A DNA stretch of 64,000 nucleotides. Source: Antitrichia curtipendula. Taxonomy: Eukaryota; Streptophyta; Bryopsida; Hypnales; Leucodontaceae. Shown in pieces: positions 10,810-21,592 of the stretch. Below the pieces are notes generated by a model, which had not been told where the DNA came from, made no database searches, and saw nothing but the letters and a program-made list of their open reading frames with translations. Position 1 is the stretch's first letter; each line of letters opens with the position of its first letter. The translations under genes and the position numbers were made by a program. The DNA is taken from positions 37,510,001 to 37,574,000 of the forward strand of contig OX579635.1 of NCBI GenBank assembly GCA_951230915.1. The letters are read 5' to 3'.

Positions 10810-12297
10810 TCACTGCTCCTCCAGAGTCATAACATCCGTGATACCAAGAGTGCACCGCAAATTCTGATGGCCCATCCCGCCGTGGCCCTTGCGCATCACG
10901 GACACGAACATCTTGTAGTCGATGCAGCCGTTGGCGTCAGTGCTCACGTCATGAAGAAGATCCTCCAAGCAAACATCCGCCATGTGAAACTCAAAGCAGA
11001 CATTCAGAAGCTGATCGGTAGTAATATGCCCATTGCCGTTTTTATCGAGGTACTGAAAAGCGGCCATGAGATTCTCCTCCAACTCGATGTGATTCAAGCT
11101 CAACGTCGCAGCGAGAAACTCACCGTAATCGATCATACCATCGTGGTCGACATCGGCAGCGTCCATGAGGTCAAAAATCTCAGCCTCTTTAAGCGAAGTC
11201 CCAGCCTTCAGAAGCCCCGTTTTGAGCTCCTCGAAGTTGATGGCGCCGTCGTTGTCGCTGTCGAGCTCGCTGAATATCTCCTTCAAGTTCGCAATCTCCT
11301 CCTCCGAGAGCGTCTCCGCAATAATCCGAATTGCCAGTTTCTTCAGCTTATTCAGCGCCGCAAACTGCTTCATCCGGAACTGGACTAAGGCAGCGATAGG
11401 CTTACAGGGCGCCACTCCGTCCTCACGAATCCACGGGTGCTTCAGAACCTCGTGCGCTTTCAGTCGCTTCTTCGGATCAGGGTTTAGCATCTTCCGGATC
11501 AAGTCTTTGGCGCCCTCGGAAATATTTGGCCACGGGTCGGAGCTGAAACTTGGCGGCTCTGCATTCATAACTTTCTCGAAGATCCCCTGCACGGTCTCAG
11601 CCCAGTATGGAGGCGCACCGCAAAGAAAAACATACAACATCACGCCCGCGCTCCAAATATCAACCTCCGGCCCGTAGTGACGATCCAAAACCTCGGGCGC
11701 AACGTAATACGGACTTCCGACGATCTCCGTGAACACATCCCCAGGTTCGAAAAACCGCGCAGAGCCGAAATCGGCAGCCTTCAAAACGGAGTCGTTGTCC
11801 TTCGTTTCGAACAAGAAATTCTCGGGTTTCAAGTCGCGATGCACGACGCCTGATTTGTGGCAAGCTTCCACGACACGCACAATCGTCCTCGTCAAATGCG
11901 CCGCCTCCGCTTCGGTGTAAGTCCCCCGCTCGATAATGCGATCGAAAAGCTCCCCGCCCTCGCAAAGCTCCATGACGAGATAAACTGTGGTAGCGTCCTC
12001 GTATGTCCCCTTGAGCGTGACAATGTTGGGATGGCCGGAGAGATGGCACATCACCTCGACCTCGCGCCCGACGTCCTCGATCTCCTCCGAGGAAATGAGC
12101 TTCCGCTTAGGAATGCATTTGCATGCGTATTGCAACCCCGTCGCGCGCTCGGTGCAGAGGTAGGTTGTGCCAAATTGGCCCTCGCCGAGTTTCTTCCCGA
12201 GAGAGTAGCTCTTTTCCAGATCCTCAAATGTATTTTCTAACAGCACGGGGCTGGTAAGCTGCTCCTGAGAGCCGATCAAAAGCTCGACATCTGCCAT
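10810..12297 (-). CDS. Calcium-dependent protein kinase (CDPK), intronless, with degenerate C-terminal EF-hands
   Basis: A Ser/Thr kinase of the plant CDPK family, in which Ca2+ binding to a calmodulin-like domain relieves autoinhibition. From M1 at 12297: glycine loop GEGQFG (38-43), ATP lysine in ACKCI (K60), catalytic HRDLKPEN (D155), DFG (176-178), VAPEV (APE 200-202), kinase end HPWI (287-290), a junction segment to about 329, then four EF-hand positions. EF1 (346-357) and EF2 (382-393) are canonical, with D1, D3, D5, G6 and E12. EF3 has Q in place of E at position 12, and EF4 lacks D1 and E12, so the C-lobe probably binds Ca2+ poorly. The total of 495 residues fits the family. I chose this ATG because it gives a normal short N-terminus; the frame stays open upstream to 12465. 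No candidate start has Gly2, so N-myristoylation is not expected. The frame is one exon, whereas plant CDPK genes usually have several introns, so a retroposed origin is possible. Activity is inferred. Confidence 0.93.
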   Translation of the reverse strand: MADVELLIGSQEQLTSPVLLENTFEDLEKSYSLGKKLGEGQFGTTYLCTERATGLQYACKCIPKRKLISSEEIEDVGREVEVMCHLSGHPNIVTLKGTYEDATTVYLVMELCEGGELFDRIIERGTYTEAEAAHLTRTIVRVVEACHKSGVVHRDLKPENFLFETKDNDSVLKAADFGSARFFEPGDVFTEIVGSPYYVAPEVLDRHYGPEVDIWSAGVMLYVFLCGAPPYWAETVQGIFEKVMNAEPPSFSSDPWPNISEGAKDLIRKMLNPDPKKRLKAHEVLKHPWIREDGVAPCKPIAALVQFRMKQFAALNKLKKLAIRIIAETLSEEEIANLKEIFSELDSDNDGAINFEELKTGLLKAGTSLKEAEIFDLMDAADVDHDGMIDYGEFLAATLSLNHIELEENLMAAFQYLDKNGNGHITTDQLLNVCFEFHMADVCLEDLLHDVSTDANGCIDYKMFVSVMRKGHGGMGHQNLRCTLGITDVMTLEEQ

Positions 12298-13480
12298 AGT
12301 CGCTACTTCGAAAACCGAACGATCTCTCAAATCTCGACGCGGAGCGATCAAACGCGACCCTGGAAACATGATGTTCTTTGTCATATACGTGAATGAACCA
12401 AACCTAAGGCCGGCATTTAAACAAACATCCCGCGATACAAGAAAAAGTAAAAGTATCAAGGACATACAATTTGCGTTGAAAAGGGAGATGGTTTGCCGTC
12501 GAATCTGAAGCTCTCACGGATCGCCGGCGTTCGACATCCACACAGACATCACTGGAATGATTAACCCCGTCGCAGCCTCCAAAGAAGCTCTGAAGAGGTC
12601 TCTTCAGCCGGATTATATACTTCCTGTAAAAGCGGCGATGCTCATCCCACCGAGACGGCTGCTTGGACTTCAGCGTCACGCTTTCGTTCCGAATTTCTCC
12701 AAAACCAAATGCCACCGAAAGCTTCTCTTCGAAGGCTCCTCAAGGTCCAAAGTCTTCTCCAGTGAGCTTGAGAAACTTATTCATTCTTAAAGTATCAACA
12801 AGTATAACTTCTGACAAGGAAACTAAAAAACAGCAACCGCACAACTTGACTTCACTTCAACACAACAACACTGAAACACAGCAGTCAATGCTTCACAGAC
12901 AATGAGTTCACTCGAGACTCCCACTCCTAACTGCATCAAGACTAAAACCCTGACACAAAAGCTTCACTTCACTACCACAAGTTCACAACAGCCACACACA
13001 ACTACAGCACTTCTTCTTTTTATCTTCCTCTGTATTGGTCACTCAATCTCCACAAACCAGCACAAAAATAGACCAAACACAACTTCCAAAACTGAAAATC
13101 TGAAACTCAACACAAGAACAGAAGCCGATTCTCCAGATCTGGACTGTCCAGCCTAGCTCGAGCTATTTCGGACTCCGCCAGTGAGACTTCCGCACTACTG
13201 TCGACAACGAATCTCTGTCGATGAGCTTCCGCAGAAACACGAAAACAGTGAACGAGCGCAAGCTGAAGCAACAAACACAGAAGCCAGTGGCAATTAGAGC
13301 CGTGCTGCAAACTTTAGTGAACTTGAGGAGCTGGAAGACGAAGGGCCTGGAAGACGGACGGAGTGCTTCTGGCTCCAGTATAGGGAAGGCGGTAGTAATG
13401 TTGGACTCTTGTATTGGTTATGAGTGGATGGGTCCGGTCACCGTGGGAATAAATTCTGTGGAGCAGGGAATTTTAAATTA
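12298..13480 (-). promoter_or_regulatory. GC-richer 5' leader and promoter region of the CDPK gene
   Basis: Directly upstream of the minus-strand CDPK start, base composition stays much closer to the coding level than in the repeats beyond 13.5 kb, which fits a long 5' untranslated leader. Overlapping short open frames occur on both strands (for example 13221-13481 plus, and 13107-13310 minus with a hydrophobic start), but none shows a known domain. A small upstream gene cannot be excluded. Confidence 0.35.
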
Positions 13481-13797
13481 AGCCCTATTCGACTCCAATA
13501 TTTATACTTATTTGGGGGAAGAGTCTCCAGCAGGGCTTTGGGGGCGTTCAGTTGGCTCAGTGGGACCGAAAGTCAAAACTGGCGATGATTGAAGAAAGTA
13601 GAATTTGAGTCTCTTTCGGGGACAAGCATGAATTAAAAAGTTGTACTTTTATTTTTTTATTAGCATGAGATTGAAGGGGAGGAGGCCTTGACATCACATA
13701 AAAGCTACATGTGAGGACATTTGAGTTGGTTCCTACACGAAAACCAAACCATACTATAAGGAGAGCCTTTCATAGCTTAGATGCTTGCTTTCATTTA

Positions 13798-14155
13798 CTC
13801 CCTCCATCCCAAAATGACCTTCTTGTTAACCTTTATTTAGTGTCCCAAAATGATCTTCTTGTTGGAGGAGAAAAGGAGCTAGTGACACTTGTACATAGTC
13901 CAAAAGCATGGGCATGCTAACCAATCCCATGCATCAAGTGAATGGCCACCGGTGCTCTTCAAAAATGCCTCAAAAATTCAATTTTCAAGCACTTTGAAAC
14001 CACACTTTGAAAACTAATTTAAAACTCAAAATTTCAGAACAATAGGAGGACATCAAACTCTATTCATAAGTCAATTTTTTTTGAAAAAATAGTTCTTTTT
14101 GAGCTTAATCTATAACATCTTGTGTAATAGGAAGATCATTTTGGGACGGAGGGAG
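13798..14155. mobile_element. Stowaway MITE, 358 bp
   Basis: Starts CTCCCTCCATCCCAAAATGA and ends TCATTTTGGGACGGAGGGAG, each flanked by TA. This is the diagnostic Stowaway (Tc1/mariner-derived) terminus known from many plants. A second Stowaway-like end (GGATGGACGGAGGTA) sits at about 14258-14272, directly before a TTAA element, indicating a further truncated or nested copy. Confidence 0.9.
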
Positions 14156-14272
14156 TAATAAATATAGTGGTAGGAAGTAAAGAAGTGGGTTTGCCATTAG
14201 AAATTACAAAAAAATAAAAACAAAGATAAATTTGATGTATAGAATAAAATGGATTATGGATGGACGGAGGTA

Positions 14273-15203
14273 TTAACCCCTAAAGTCCCAAGGTCCCTTT
14301 TCCATCAAAAACCACTCAAAACTGCCATTTCTATAGCAAAGAGCAATAAAAAATTTAAAATATTCTTTTGGCATATCTAACCATAGGATCTTGTACTAGA
14401 CTAGTATAAGAATGTGTGAAAAAAATTTCACAAACGTTGACCGTGTAGATTGCAAGATATTTGCGTTTCAAGTGAAGAAAGCAAATTTTTTTGCACCTTG
14501 CTCAACTACAATTTTTGGTTTTGAACCTCCATAACTTATAATTTTTTCTCTATTGATTTTGTATTTCTAATTTTATATGCTAAATATTTGAGTTGAAAAT
14601 CTAAGAAAACAAATTAAAAAAATAATCACTTAGTTTTCATTCATTAAAAAATTGTTAAGTAGAAGTAGGTTCAAGATTGAAAGAAAATCTAAATTGTTAA
14701 TAGCTCTAAGATGGAATTGAAATACACCAATCTCAAAGGTGAGATTGTTCTAGCAGAAGATCTTAACCTTGTGAAACTTTTTTTTTTTTTAATTGTGAAA
14801 ATTGAGGTAAAAAATGAATCCTACAAGTTATTTTTTCAAGAAGGTTTTCTAATTGCCCGAGAAACAAGATTGTCCATAACTTTCACATAACAAATCCAAA
14901 TGAAATAAATCAAAGCTTCCCATGTACATAAAAATATAATATATACAAAACAAATTTTTAAATTTTTTTCCTTTAAGTTTTTTTGAAGATTTTTTTCTGC
15001 CCGGCAAACTAAAAAAAGGGCTTTTTGTGCCATAACTTTTACTCTCGGACTCTGATTGAAATAAAAATTATATTTTTGGAAAGCTAATGACTTTATCTAT
15101 CTTCACAAAAAAATTCAGAAAATTATGACAAATGTTGAGACCGTAGGAGCCTGCCCAAAATCCATTTTGTCCCCCGAGGGGACAATGGGACTTTAGGGGT
15201 TAA
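14273..15203 (+). mobile_element. TTAA-bounded element, family A copy 1 (piggyBac-like ends)
   Basis: Left end TTAACCCCTAAAGTCCCA, right end GGACTTTAGGGGTTAA, so an inverted repeat of about 15 bp including the TTAA. Next to the right end lies the hairpin TTGTCCCCCGAGGGGACAA (15167-15185). About 930 bp, no transposase. TTAA targets with CCC-type ends are the signature of piggyBac; assignment rests on termini only. It abuts a second copy and the two share the central TTAA. Confidence 0.8.
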
Positions 15204-16138
15204 GGTATCCTGAAGTTCAAAAGGGATTTTTTTCCATCAAAAATCACTCAAAATTATCATTTCTATTTTGAGAGCAAAAACTTAAAAGATTGTTTTTTTT
15301 ATATCTAACCTTTGGATATTACACTGGACTAGTGTAAGAATGTATGGAAGAAATTTCAGAAACTTTGACCGCATACATTGCAAGATATTTACACTTAAAG
15401 GGAAAAAAGTTAGTTTTTTGCACCTTGCTTGAATTGATTTTTTAGCTTTGAATATTTTTTAACTTCAATTTTTTACACCATTGATTATGAATTTGTATTT
15501 CTTTTATATAGAAGAATTGAATTGAGGGTTTAGAATTTTTTTCTTGAAAATAGACTTCATTTTCACACTTTAAAAAAAATATTAAGTAGAAGTAGGACTA
15601 GTTGAAGATTAAAGGGGGAACTAAATTGTCAATAGCTTTAAGATAGAATTGAAACATACTAATTTCAAAGGTGAGATTGTTCTAACAAGAGATCTTAATC
15701 TAGTGGAAAAAAAATTCTAAATTTTTTTGAAAATTGAATTTAAAAATGAATCCTACAAGTTATTTTTTCAAGAAGATGCTTTGATTGTTTTAAAAACAAG
15801 ATTGTCCATAAGTAACTTTCACATAACAAATTCAAATGGAATGAATCAAAGCTTTCCATATAGATAAAAATACAATCTATGAGAAACAATTTTCTTAAAT
15901 TTTTTTTGAGTTTTCTTTTTTTGAGAGAGTTTCTCCATTGAACTAAAATTTGGACTTATTGTGCTATAACTTTTGCTCCCAGACACCAATTGAAATAAAA
16001 ATTACATTCACCAAATGCTATTGTGTTTTTCTATCTTTAAAAAAAAAATCAAAAAAGCACAGTAAATATTGAGACCGTAGGAGCCTACCCAAAATTCATT
16101 TTGTTTTTCACTAGGACAATAGGATTTTAGCAGTTATT
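15200..16138 (+). mobile_element. TTAA-bounded element, family A copy 2, decayed right end
   Basis: Collinear with the copy at 14273-15203 throughout (CCATCAAAAA, GAATGT, GATTGCAAGATATT, GAGATTGTTCTA, GAATCCTACAAGTTATTTTT blocks) but more diverged; its outer end reads ATTTTAGCAGTTATTGA instead of CTTTAGGGGTTAA. It begins at the TTAA shared with copy 1. Confidence 0.7.
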
Positions 16139-17348
16139 GATGTTGTTATGTGAAATGGTTAAATTGGTTTCATTCAATGAATGTAATGGTAAAAAATATG
16201 AGAGAATTTTTTTGTTCAAGAATGTTGTTTATTGATACAATACTTTTTATTATACTGATTTAAATTTTTTCAAAGATTAAGCTCAAAACTTCACAATAAT
16301 ACAAGTTTAAAATAAAAACAGTCATTGGTCTTTAAACCCATTCAAAAACCAAATGTACTCACCTTTTCAAGAATATATTATTTCTTCCCAAATGCAGGTG
16401 GTTGACCTTGATTTACCTAGGTCTAACTTAATTTTTAACTCCCAAAGATGAGTTTTGTAACTATGTTACATCAAAAATTGTCCTAAATTGTCATTTGTAG
16501 TGCATTGAGCAAAAACTTATAAAAAATATACCATATATTTTTAATTAGGTGCCCAATTATTTAATGATATTTTGAGAATGTGTAGGAAAAAAATTATATA
16601 TTTTAACCAAGTAAACTACAAGATTATAAGGTTTGAAGTTTAAATAAAATTATTTTTTAGAACTATACAATATAGTCAACTATTTGTGTCTTCTCTTGGA
16701 ATGAGGTTTTTACATTAATTATAATTTTTTTTATGACAGTTGTATATTACATCATATTAATTACACACTTGCCAAATTCCATAAGTAAAGAAGAATTTAT
16801 AATAAATTGTCTACACTATCTAAGTTTTTTAGGACAAGATAATTTTAATCCAATCAAGCTCAAAAATATATATTCTTGCTAAATATATTAATTCATATTT
16901 GACTTCCTAGGAGCTTCAAGGCATAATTCCATTTTGCCTTGTAATGACCATATTATCTTTTAAAGTTTAACCTAATGTTCCGAAAAAATAATGAATTATT
17001 ATTTCTAAATTTCACTTTACATTTTGTGTTAAACTCTGAATGTTGTTAATTTATATATTTATGTTATATTAATATGGATCTCTTCTAAAGTTGATTGGTT
17101 TCAATATTTTAGAAACCTTTAATATAAAATTAAAAATTTGAAAATCAAAGGAAATGAAGTTGATAATACATCACCATACATTGGATTTTAAAAAACGTTG
17201 AAAAGGTTGATAGACAATTTCATTGGTTCATTGTAGAAACAAAGTATGTACCTATTGATCTAATAATGAGAACAAGTTTTGATGACTACCTTGGTTATTG
17301 TAGGGCATCTTGTAAGGATTAAGGATTAACGTACATTCTACTAGTGCC
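16139..17348. other. AT-rich intergenic DNA
   Basis: No gene, structural RNA or element termini recognised. The sequence is AT-rich, with long A/T runs. Confidence 0.4.
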
Positions 17349-18263
17349 TTAACCCCTAAAGGATCAAGAACATTTTTCTGCCAAAAAACAATCAAAACTG
17401 CCATTTCTATTGCAAAGAAAAAAAAATTGAATTTTTTTTACATCTAACCGCATGATCTTACACCTAACTAGTATGAGGATGTGTGGAAAAAATTTCAGAA
17501 ATTTTGACCGCACAGATTGCAAGATACCTGCGTTTAAAGTGAAAAAAACAAGTTTTTCAGCACATTGCGGGACTAGATTATTTGACTTTGAACCTTCTTA
17601 ACTTAAATTTTTTGCACTATAGAATTTTGAGCTTTAAATCTTTATGGTGGAGAATTGAAGTGAGAGTCTAGGAAAAAAATCAAAATAACTTAATTTTCAT
17701 ACTTTAAAAAATTATTAAGCAAAAGTAGGTACGAGATAGAAGGAAAATCTAAATTATTAATATCTCTAAAATGGAACTAAAACACACTAATCCCAATGGT
17801 GAGATTGTTTTAGCAAGAGGTCTTAACTTTGTGAAACTAGTTGTTTTTTTAAATTGTAAAAATTGCATTCATAAATGAATCTTATAAGTTATTTTTTGAA
17901 GAAGATGCTCTAATTGCCCCCAAAACAAGATTGTCCATAACTTTCTCATATCAAGTCCAAATGGAATGAATCAAATCTTTCCAAGTAGAAAAAAATATAA
18001 TCTATGAGAACAAAAAATTGAAATTGAAATTTTGAAATTTCTTTTGTTGCCCCCTCTCCCCTCTTTTCCCCCTTCTCCACTGTTTTGAGCATAACTTTTG
18101 TTCCCAGGCATCGATTGAAAAAATAATTATATTCTCACAAAGTTAATTAATCTTTCTATATTCAAAAAAAGTTTCAAGAAATTAGAACAAAAAATGAGAT
18201 TGTAGGTACCTGCCCAAAATCCCACTTGTCGCCCGAAGGGACAAATGGTCCTTTATGGGTTAA
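17349..18263 (+). mobile_element. TTAA-bounded element, family A copy 3
   Basis: TTAACCCCTAAAGGATCAAG at the left, TGGTCCTTTATGGGTTAA at the right. The interior matches copies 1 and 2. The subterminal hairpin is mutated here (TTGTCGCCCGAAGGGACAA, 18226-18244), with two mispairs. No coding capacity. Confidence 0.8.
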
Positions 18264-18345
18264 AGTCTCTCCTAGATACCTAGGGACGCATAATACCTTT
18301 CCAATATGGGGAAGACCATTACCTTGTTATACATTGTTGTGGTAA

Positions 18346-18420
18346 CACTACAAGAGAAACTATGTCCTATTTGACAGTAAATTTGACAAAATTCTATCAA
18401 TTCGGCTGTCATTTCGGACA
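18346..18420 (+). mobile_element. Single CACTA-type terminus, probably a truncated element
   Basis: CACTACAAGAGAAACTATGT starts an end typical of plant CACTA MITEs, followed by GACA/GGCTGTCATTTCGG sequence. No matching GTAGTG end was found nearby, so the element appears truncated or its partner end has decayed. Confidence 0.4.
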
Positions 18421-18840
18421 AAGATACACGTCATCACGCTTTTTCACCCAAAAAATTGTAATTATTTGAATGTTTGCCACGTAGAAAGGACTGCCAGTTT
18501 TTCACATTTGCAACTAAAATATTTTTACCTAAAAATTAAATTAAAGTTTCAAAAGTACATTATGCATTTTAGAATTGGATTTCCATAACTTTAAGCTGTA
18601 CTTTCAAGATTATTTTGTTAAATTAGCACTTCAACTTCGAATGCAACTCACCTAGAGGTTAAAAATTGTAAAAAGACAAGTGGTTTATACAACTGGGTTG
18701 GTAAGAGGTAAGACAACCCATATGGAATTTGTAAATGAGGGTTACGAGCTCCACCGCTAATAGTTTAGGAATAATGATTAAAGTGGAATTTCAGACCTAA
18801 TTTTAACATAGTAGAAAAACTTTTTTTCTTAAAATTTGAT

Positions 18841-19071
18841 CTAAGAAAATGTGTTATTTCAAACCAAATTTTATGTCCAAAAACCCGTTTGATATTTGAA
18901 GCTTCCAAGCAAAAGTTATAAGCAAATTTTAGTGAGGATGTTTGAAATTGTAAAAACAAATGTCCCTTCCAATCCCTCACTGAAATTTGTCTATAACTTT
19001 TGATTGGAAGCTTCAAATCTCAAAGGGATTTTTGGACATAAAATTTGGTTTGAAATAACACATTTTTTTAG
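18841..19071. repeat. Large near-perfect hairpin, arms about 96 bp
   Basis: Left arm 18841-18938 and right arm 18975-19071 are reverse complements with few mismatches; shared blocks include TGTGTTATTTCAAACCAAAT and its complement, and TTTGAAGCTTCCAA with its complement. The loop is about 36 bp. This could be a foldback MITE or, if transcribed, a long stem that feeds small-RNA production. Confidence 0.85.
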
Positions 19072-19150
19072 TTCATCTGTTTCCAATTTATTATTGAGAC
19101 TTTCATATTTTACACATATGATTCATGTGTATTTTGGGTTTGTGTGTCTT

Positions 19151-19521
19151 TGGTAGCCGACCCATTTTCATCCCCCCATTTTAGTAGCTTAGGGTGTTCT
19201 ATTTTTGTCGGGTTACAGATGAATAAATTATCAGTTATGGCGCACATATGGTATTTTATAATTGGCTTCAGGAATCTTGATTTTGCAACTAGCCCTTGGT
19301 AAAAAATAGGATGACCTATGTGACCAGGACAAGACAAACAAACTCTTCACCTCAAAAATTCATGATAATTTTGTTTTGGGAGAAAATAAAATTGTGAAAA
19401 ATTATGGGATCCTTATAAAATCTATTTCTGTGCACAAGGATATTTTTCCACTCAACATACCCACACTCCAGATATTTTCCCAACTTGCTTACTTACGTGG
19501 TTGGAAATGGGTCGGCTACCT
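19151..19521. mobile_element. MITE with GGTAGCCGACCCATTT ends
   Basis: Left GGTAGCCGACCCATTTTCA and right TGGAAATGGGTCGGCTACC are inverted repeats. The right end is followed by TTA, consistent with a TA target; the left TA has decayed to TT. Same family as 20475-21590 and 32530-32994. Confidence 0.65.
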
Positions 19522-19773
19522 TAGACCAATTTTGGGGAGGGACAAGGAAGAGAGGTCAGAATCGCTCAAAAATGAATAAAGAAATAAAACGCTGATTACC
19601 GCACCAGCATATGCTCCAGGAATTCTACAATATTGGAATTGTCGGAAATTTCTTTGGCCGCCTGTCAGCTGGGATTGACAGATGCATGTCTGGCATCTGT
19701 CCGGCAACTGAATGGTGGACTGACTGAGTGGACTGACTGATAGGATTATTAGAGCATCTGCAGTGGCCACCCG

Positions 19774-20472
19774 GGGTCCAAGACGGTAACGGTAAGGTAT
19801 AGTAAGACCACCCATTTCCAACCAGGGACCAATTCCCGGTAGTGCCCCTATTTCCAATCAAGGCTTGTAATGTGTTTTTTATTCTTTTTTAACTTTGGAA
19901 CTACACTAATAATGGTATATAGTGTTGGCAACAGTAATTACGAAGTACAACACTAAATGTCAACAATTTCACTAGTGTTACTAACATTAAATGTCAATAT
20001 AGGCACTATTTGACAACTTTTTGAATTTTTTTGGGATATAAATTTTTAACAAGATTTAATTTAGTGTTAAAGATAATTTCATATTAGAAATGAGCTCACA
20101 AGAAGTGGAAAGTAAAACTCTAAATGGGTCTGGTAAAAAATAGGTAACACTATTTGTAACATAACACTAAATACCATCATTAGTGTAGTAAGATCATGAC
20201 ATATGTCCTAAAGTATGCAAAAAATAACAAGAAAATAGATAGTAGGAAGCTAGTTCTTGAGTGATCGGAATTGGAAGACTCTAGTGATTGGGAATTGGTT
20301 CAAAACACTTTTTGGCTCCCAAAATTCACAGAAATTTCAGTTTTGCAAAAAAAAATCTGAAAATTTCGCAATCTTAGTATTTTTTATCTTCCTACTCGGG
20401 AAAAAACTCCATCGCGTGCAATTGCTCACCATCTGCGCCACAGGAGCTTAAGTGATTAGGTATAGGTGCTCT
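19774..20472. mobile_element. Repeat family G copy with a nested MITE
   Basis: Segments match the repeat at 55264-55560 in order: ACCCATTTCCAACCA, GGCTTGTAATGTGTTTTT, CATGACATATGTCC, GAGTGATCGGAATTGGAAGA, TTTTTGGCTCCCAAAATTCA. The copy is split by the MITE at 19901-20188. Its right edge runs into the TA that also borders the element starting at 20475. Exact left end uncertain. Confidence 0.55.
19901..20188. mobile_element. 288-bp MITE nested in family G
   Basis: CTACACTAATAATGGTATAT at the left and ACCATCATTAGTGTAG at the right form inverted repeats of about 26 bp, extending to AGTGTT/AACACT. The homologous repeat at 55.3-55.6 kb lacks this segment. The target duplication is not obvious. Confidence 0.65.
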
Positions 20473-20474
20473 TA

Positions 20475-21590
20475 CCATAGTCGACCTCATTCCAAACATT
20501 TAACCCCTAAATGACAGACCTTGATTTCAAATCTCACTGTCCTTCACTCAATTTGTTGCCATTTTCCAACTAGATATGTATGAAAAAATTTATATTTACT
20601 TTTCAGAGTTGAAATTACATGTCTAAGTCTTTACTTCACAAAAAAAATTATATTTTTTGTGGAAAACTGATTTTTTTGAGAATTTTTGAAGAAAAGTGAA
20701 GAAAAATCACATTAAACAGAAAACTATTTCAAAAAATCTGAAAATTCTACCATGAGTGTACATTACAATAAAAAACATCATGGTGTAAACTAAATTTTTG
20801 TGTCATTCTATAATTAGAAAATAATAGACACTGGATATACACCCAAAATTCAAGTTGCAATGAAATATCCAATATTAGGGAATTTTTTCAAAATTCAAAT
20901 TGGAGTAGAAACTAGAGTAGATGACCTTCATTTTGTTAGTTGGGCTCAAACTCAAAAAATATCATTTTTGTGGAGAAATTTCAGATTTAGAGCAAGGAGC
21001 AACAACTTCCCCAAAATATTCTAATATAACATATTTTGTGATCCATTTTTTTTAATAACTTCTCATATACATGAAGACAAACACTAGCAAGACTACAAAC
21101 TCAAATTGGATTCTCTTCAGAACCCAACATAAAAGGTCAAAAAACAAAATTGTGGATGAAAAAAATGCTTTTGAACTCTTTCCATCTCACAGTATTGTCA
21201 ACGGAACGCCGCAGAATGGCGCCCGCGATGCTCAAGGGTTAAGCAATTACGCATATTTGGAGCACAAGCTTCTTGAGTGGAGAAATTTTCCCATATAAAG
21301 AAATAGAGTTTAGAAGGATTCTATATTTTTTCAGGATTTTATTTCTCAAAACATAATTACTATAAATTTTTTAGCTGAGGATTGTATTTGACCTATTCTT
21401 GTCATATAGGTCTTCTTATTTTCAACCATCGGTTGGTTGCAAAATTGACCAAGACTACAGCCAATCGTAATGTGCCATGACTACATTGGAAATTGTGCCA
21501 TAATTAATCACTATTTGTTTCCTATTGACTAGAAAGAAAGTAACCTATATAACGAGAATAGTTCCTTGGTTGGAATGAGGTCGGCTACCT
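20475..21590. mobile_element. MITE of the GGTAGCCGACC family, split by a TTAA element
   Basis: Left end CCATAGTCGACCTCATTCCAA, preceded by TA (20473-20474), and right end TTGGAATGAGGTCGGCTACCT, followed by TA (21591-21592). Without the TTAA element at 20500-21242 it aligns with the copy at 32530-32994. Confidence 0.75.
20500..21242 (+). mobile_element. TTAA-bounded element, family C copy 2
   Basis: TTAACCCCTAAATGACAGAC to CGATGCTCAAGGGTTAA, the inverted equivalent of the copy at 8437-9180. Flanks read ACAT|TTAA...TTAA|GCAATTACGC, whereas the related host repeat has ATCACTTAAGCAATTTAGC at 32.55 kb, so a single TTAA was present before insertion. A 75-codon open frame near its right end is not recognisable as a transposase. 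Confidence 0.85.
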
Positions 21591-21592
21591 TA

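Noticed and set aside
10867..12240. Several open frames of 63-173 codons on both strands across the CDPK
   Set aside because: They are shadows of the long CDPK frame, caused by its GC-rich codon use; none has its own motif.
13107..13310. A minus-strand frame with a signal-peptide-like hydrophobic start
   Set aside because: It is short, overlaps other frames in the CDPK upstream region and has no recognisable mature part.
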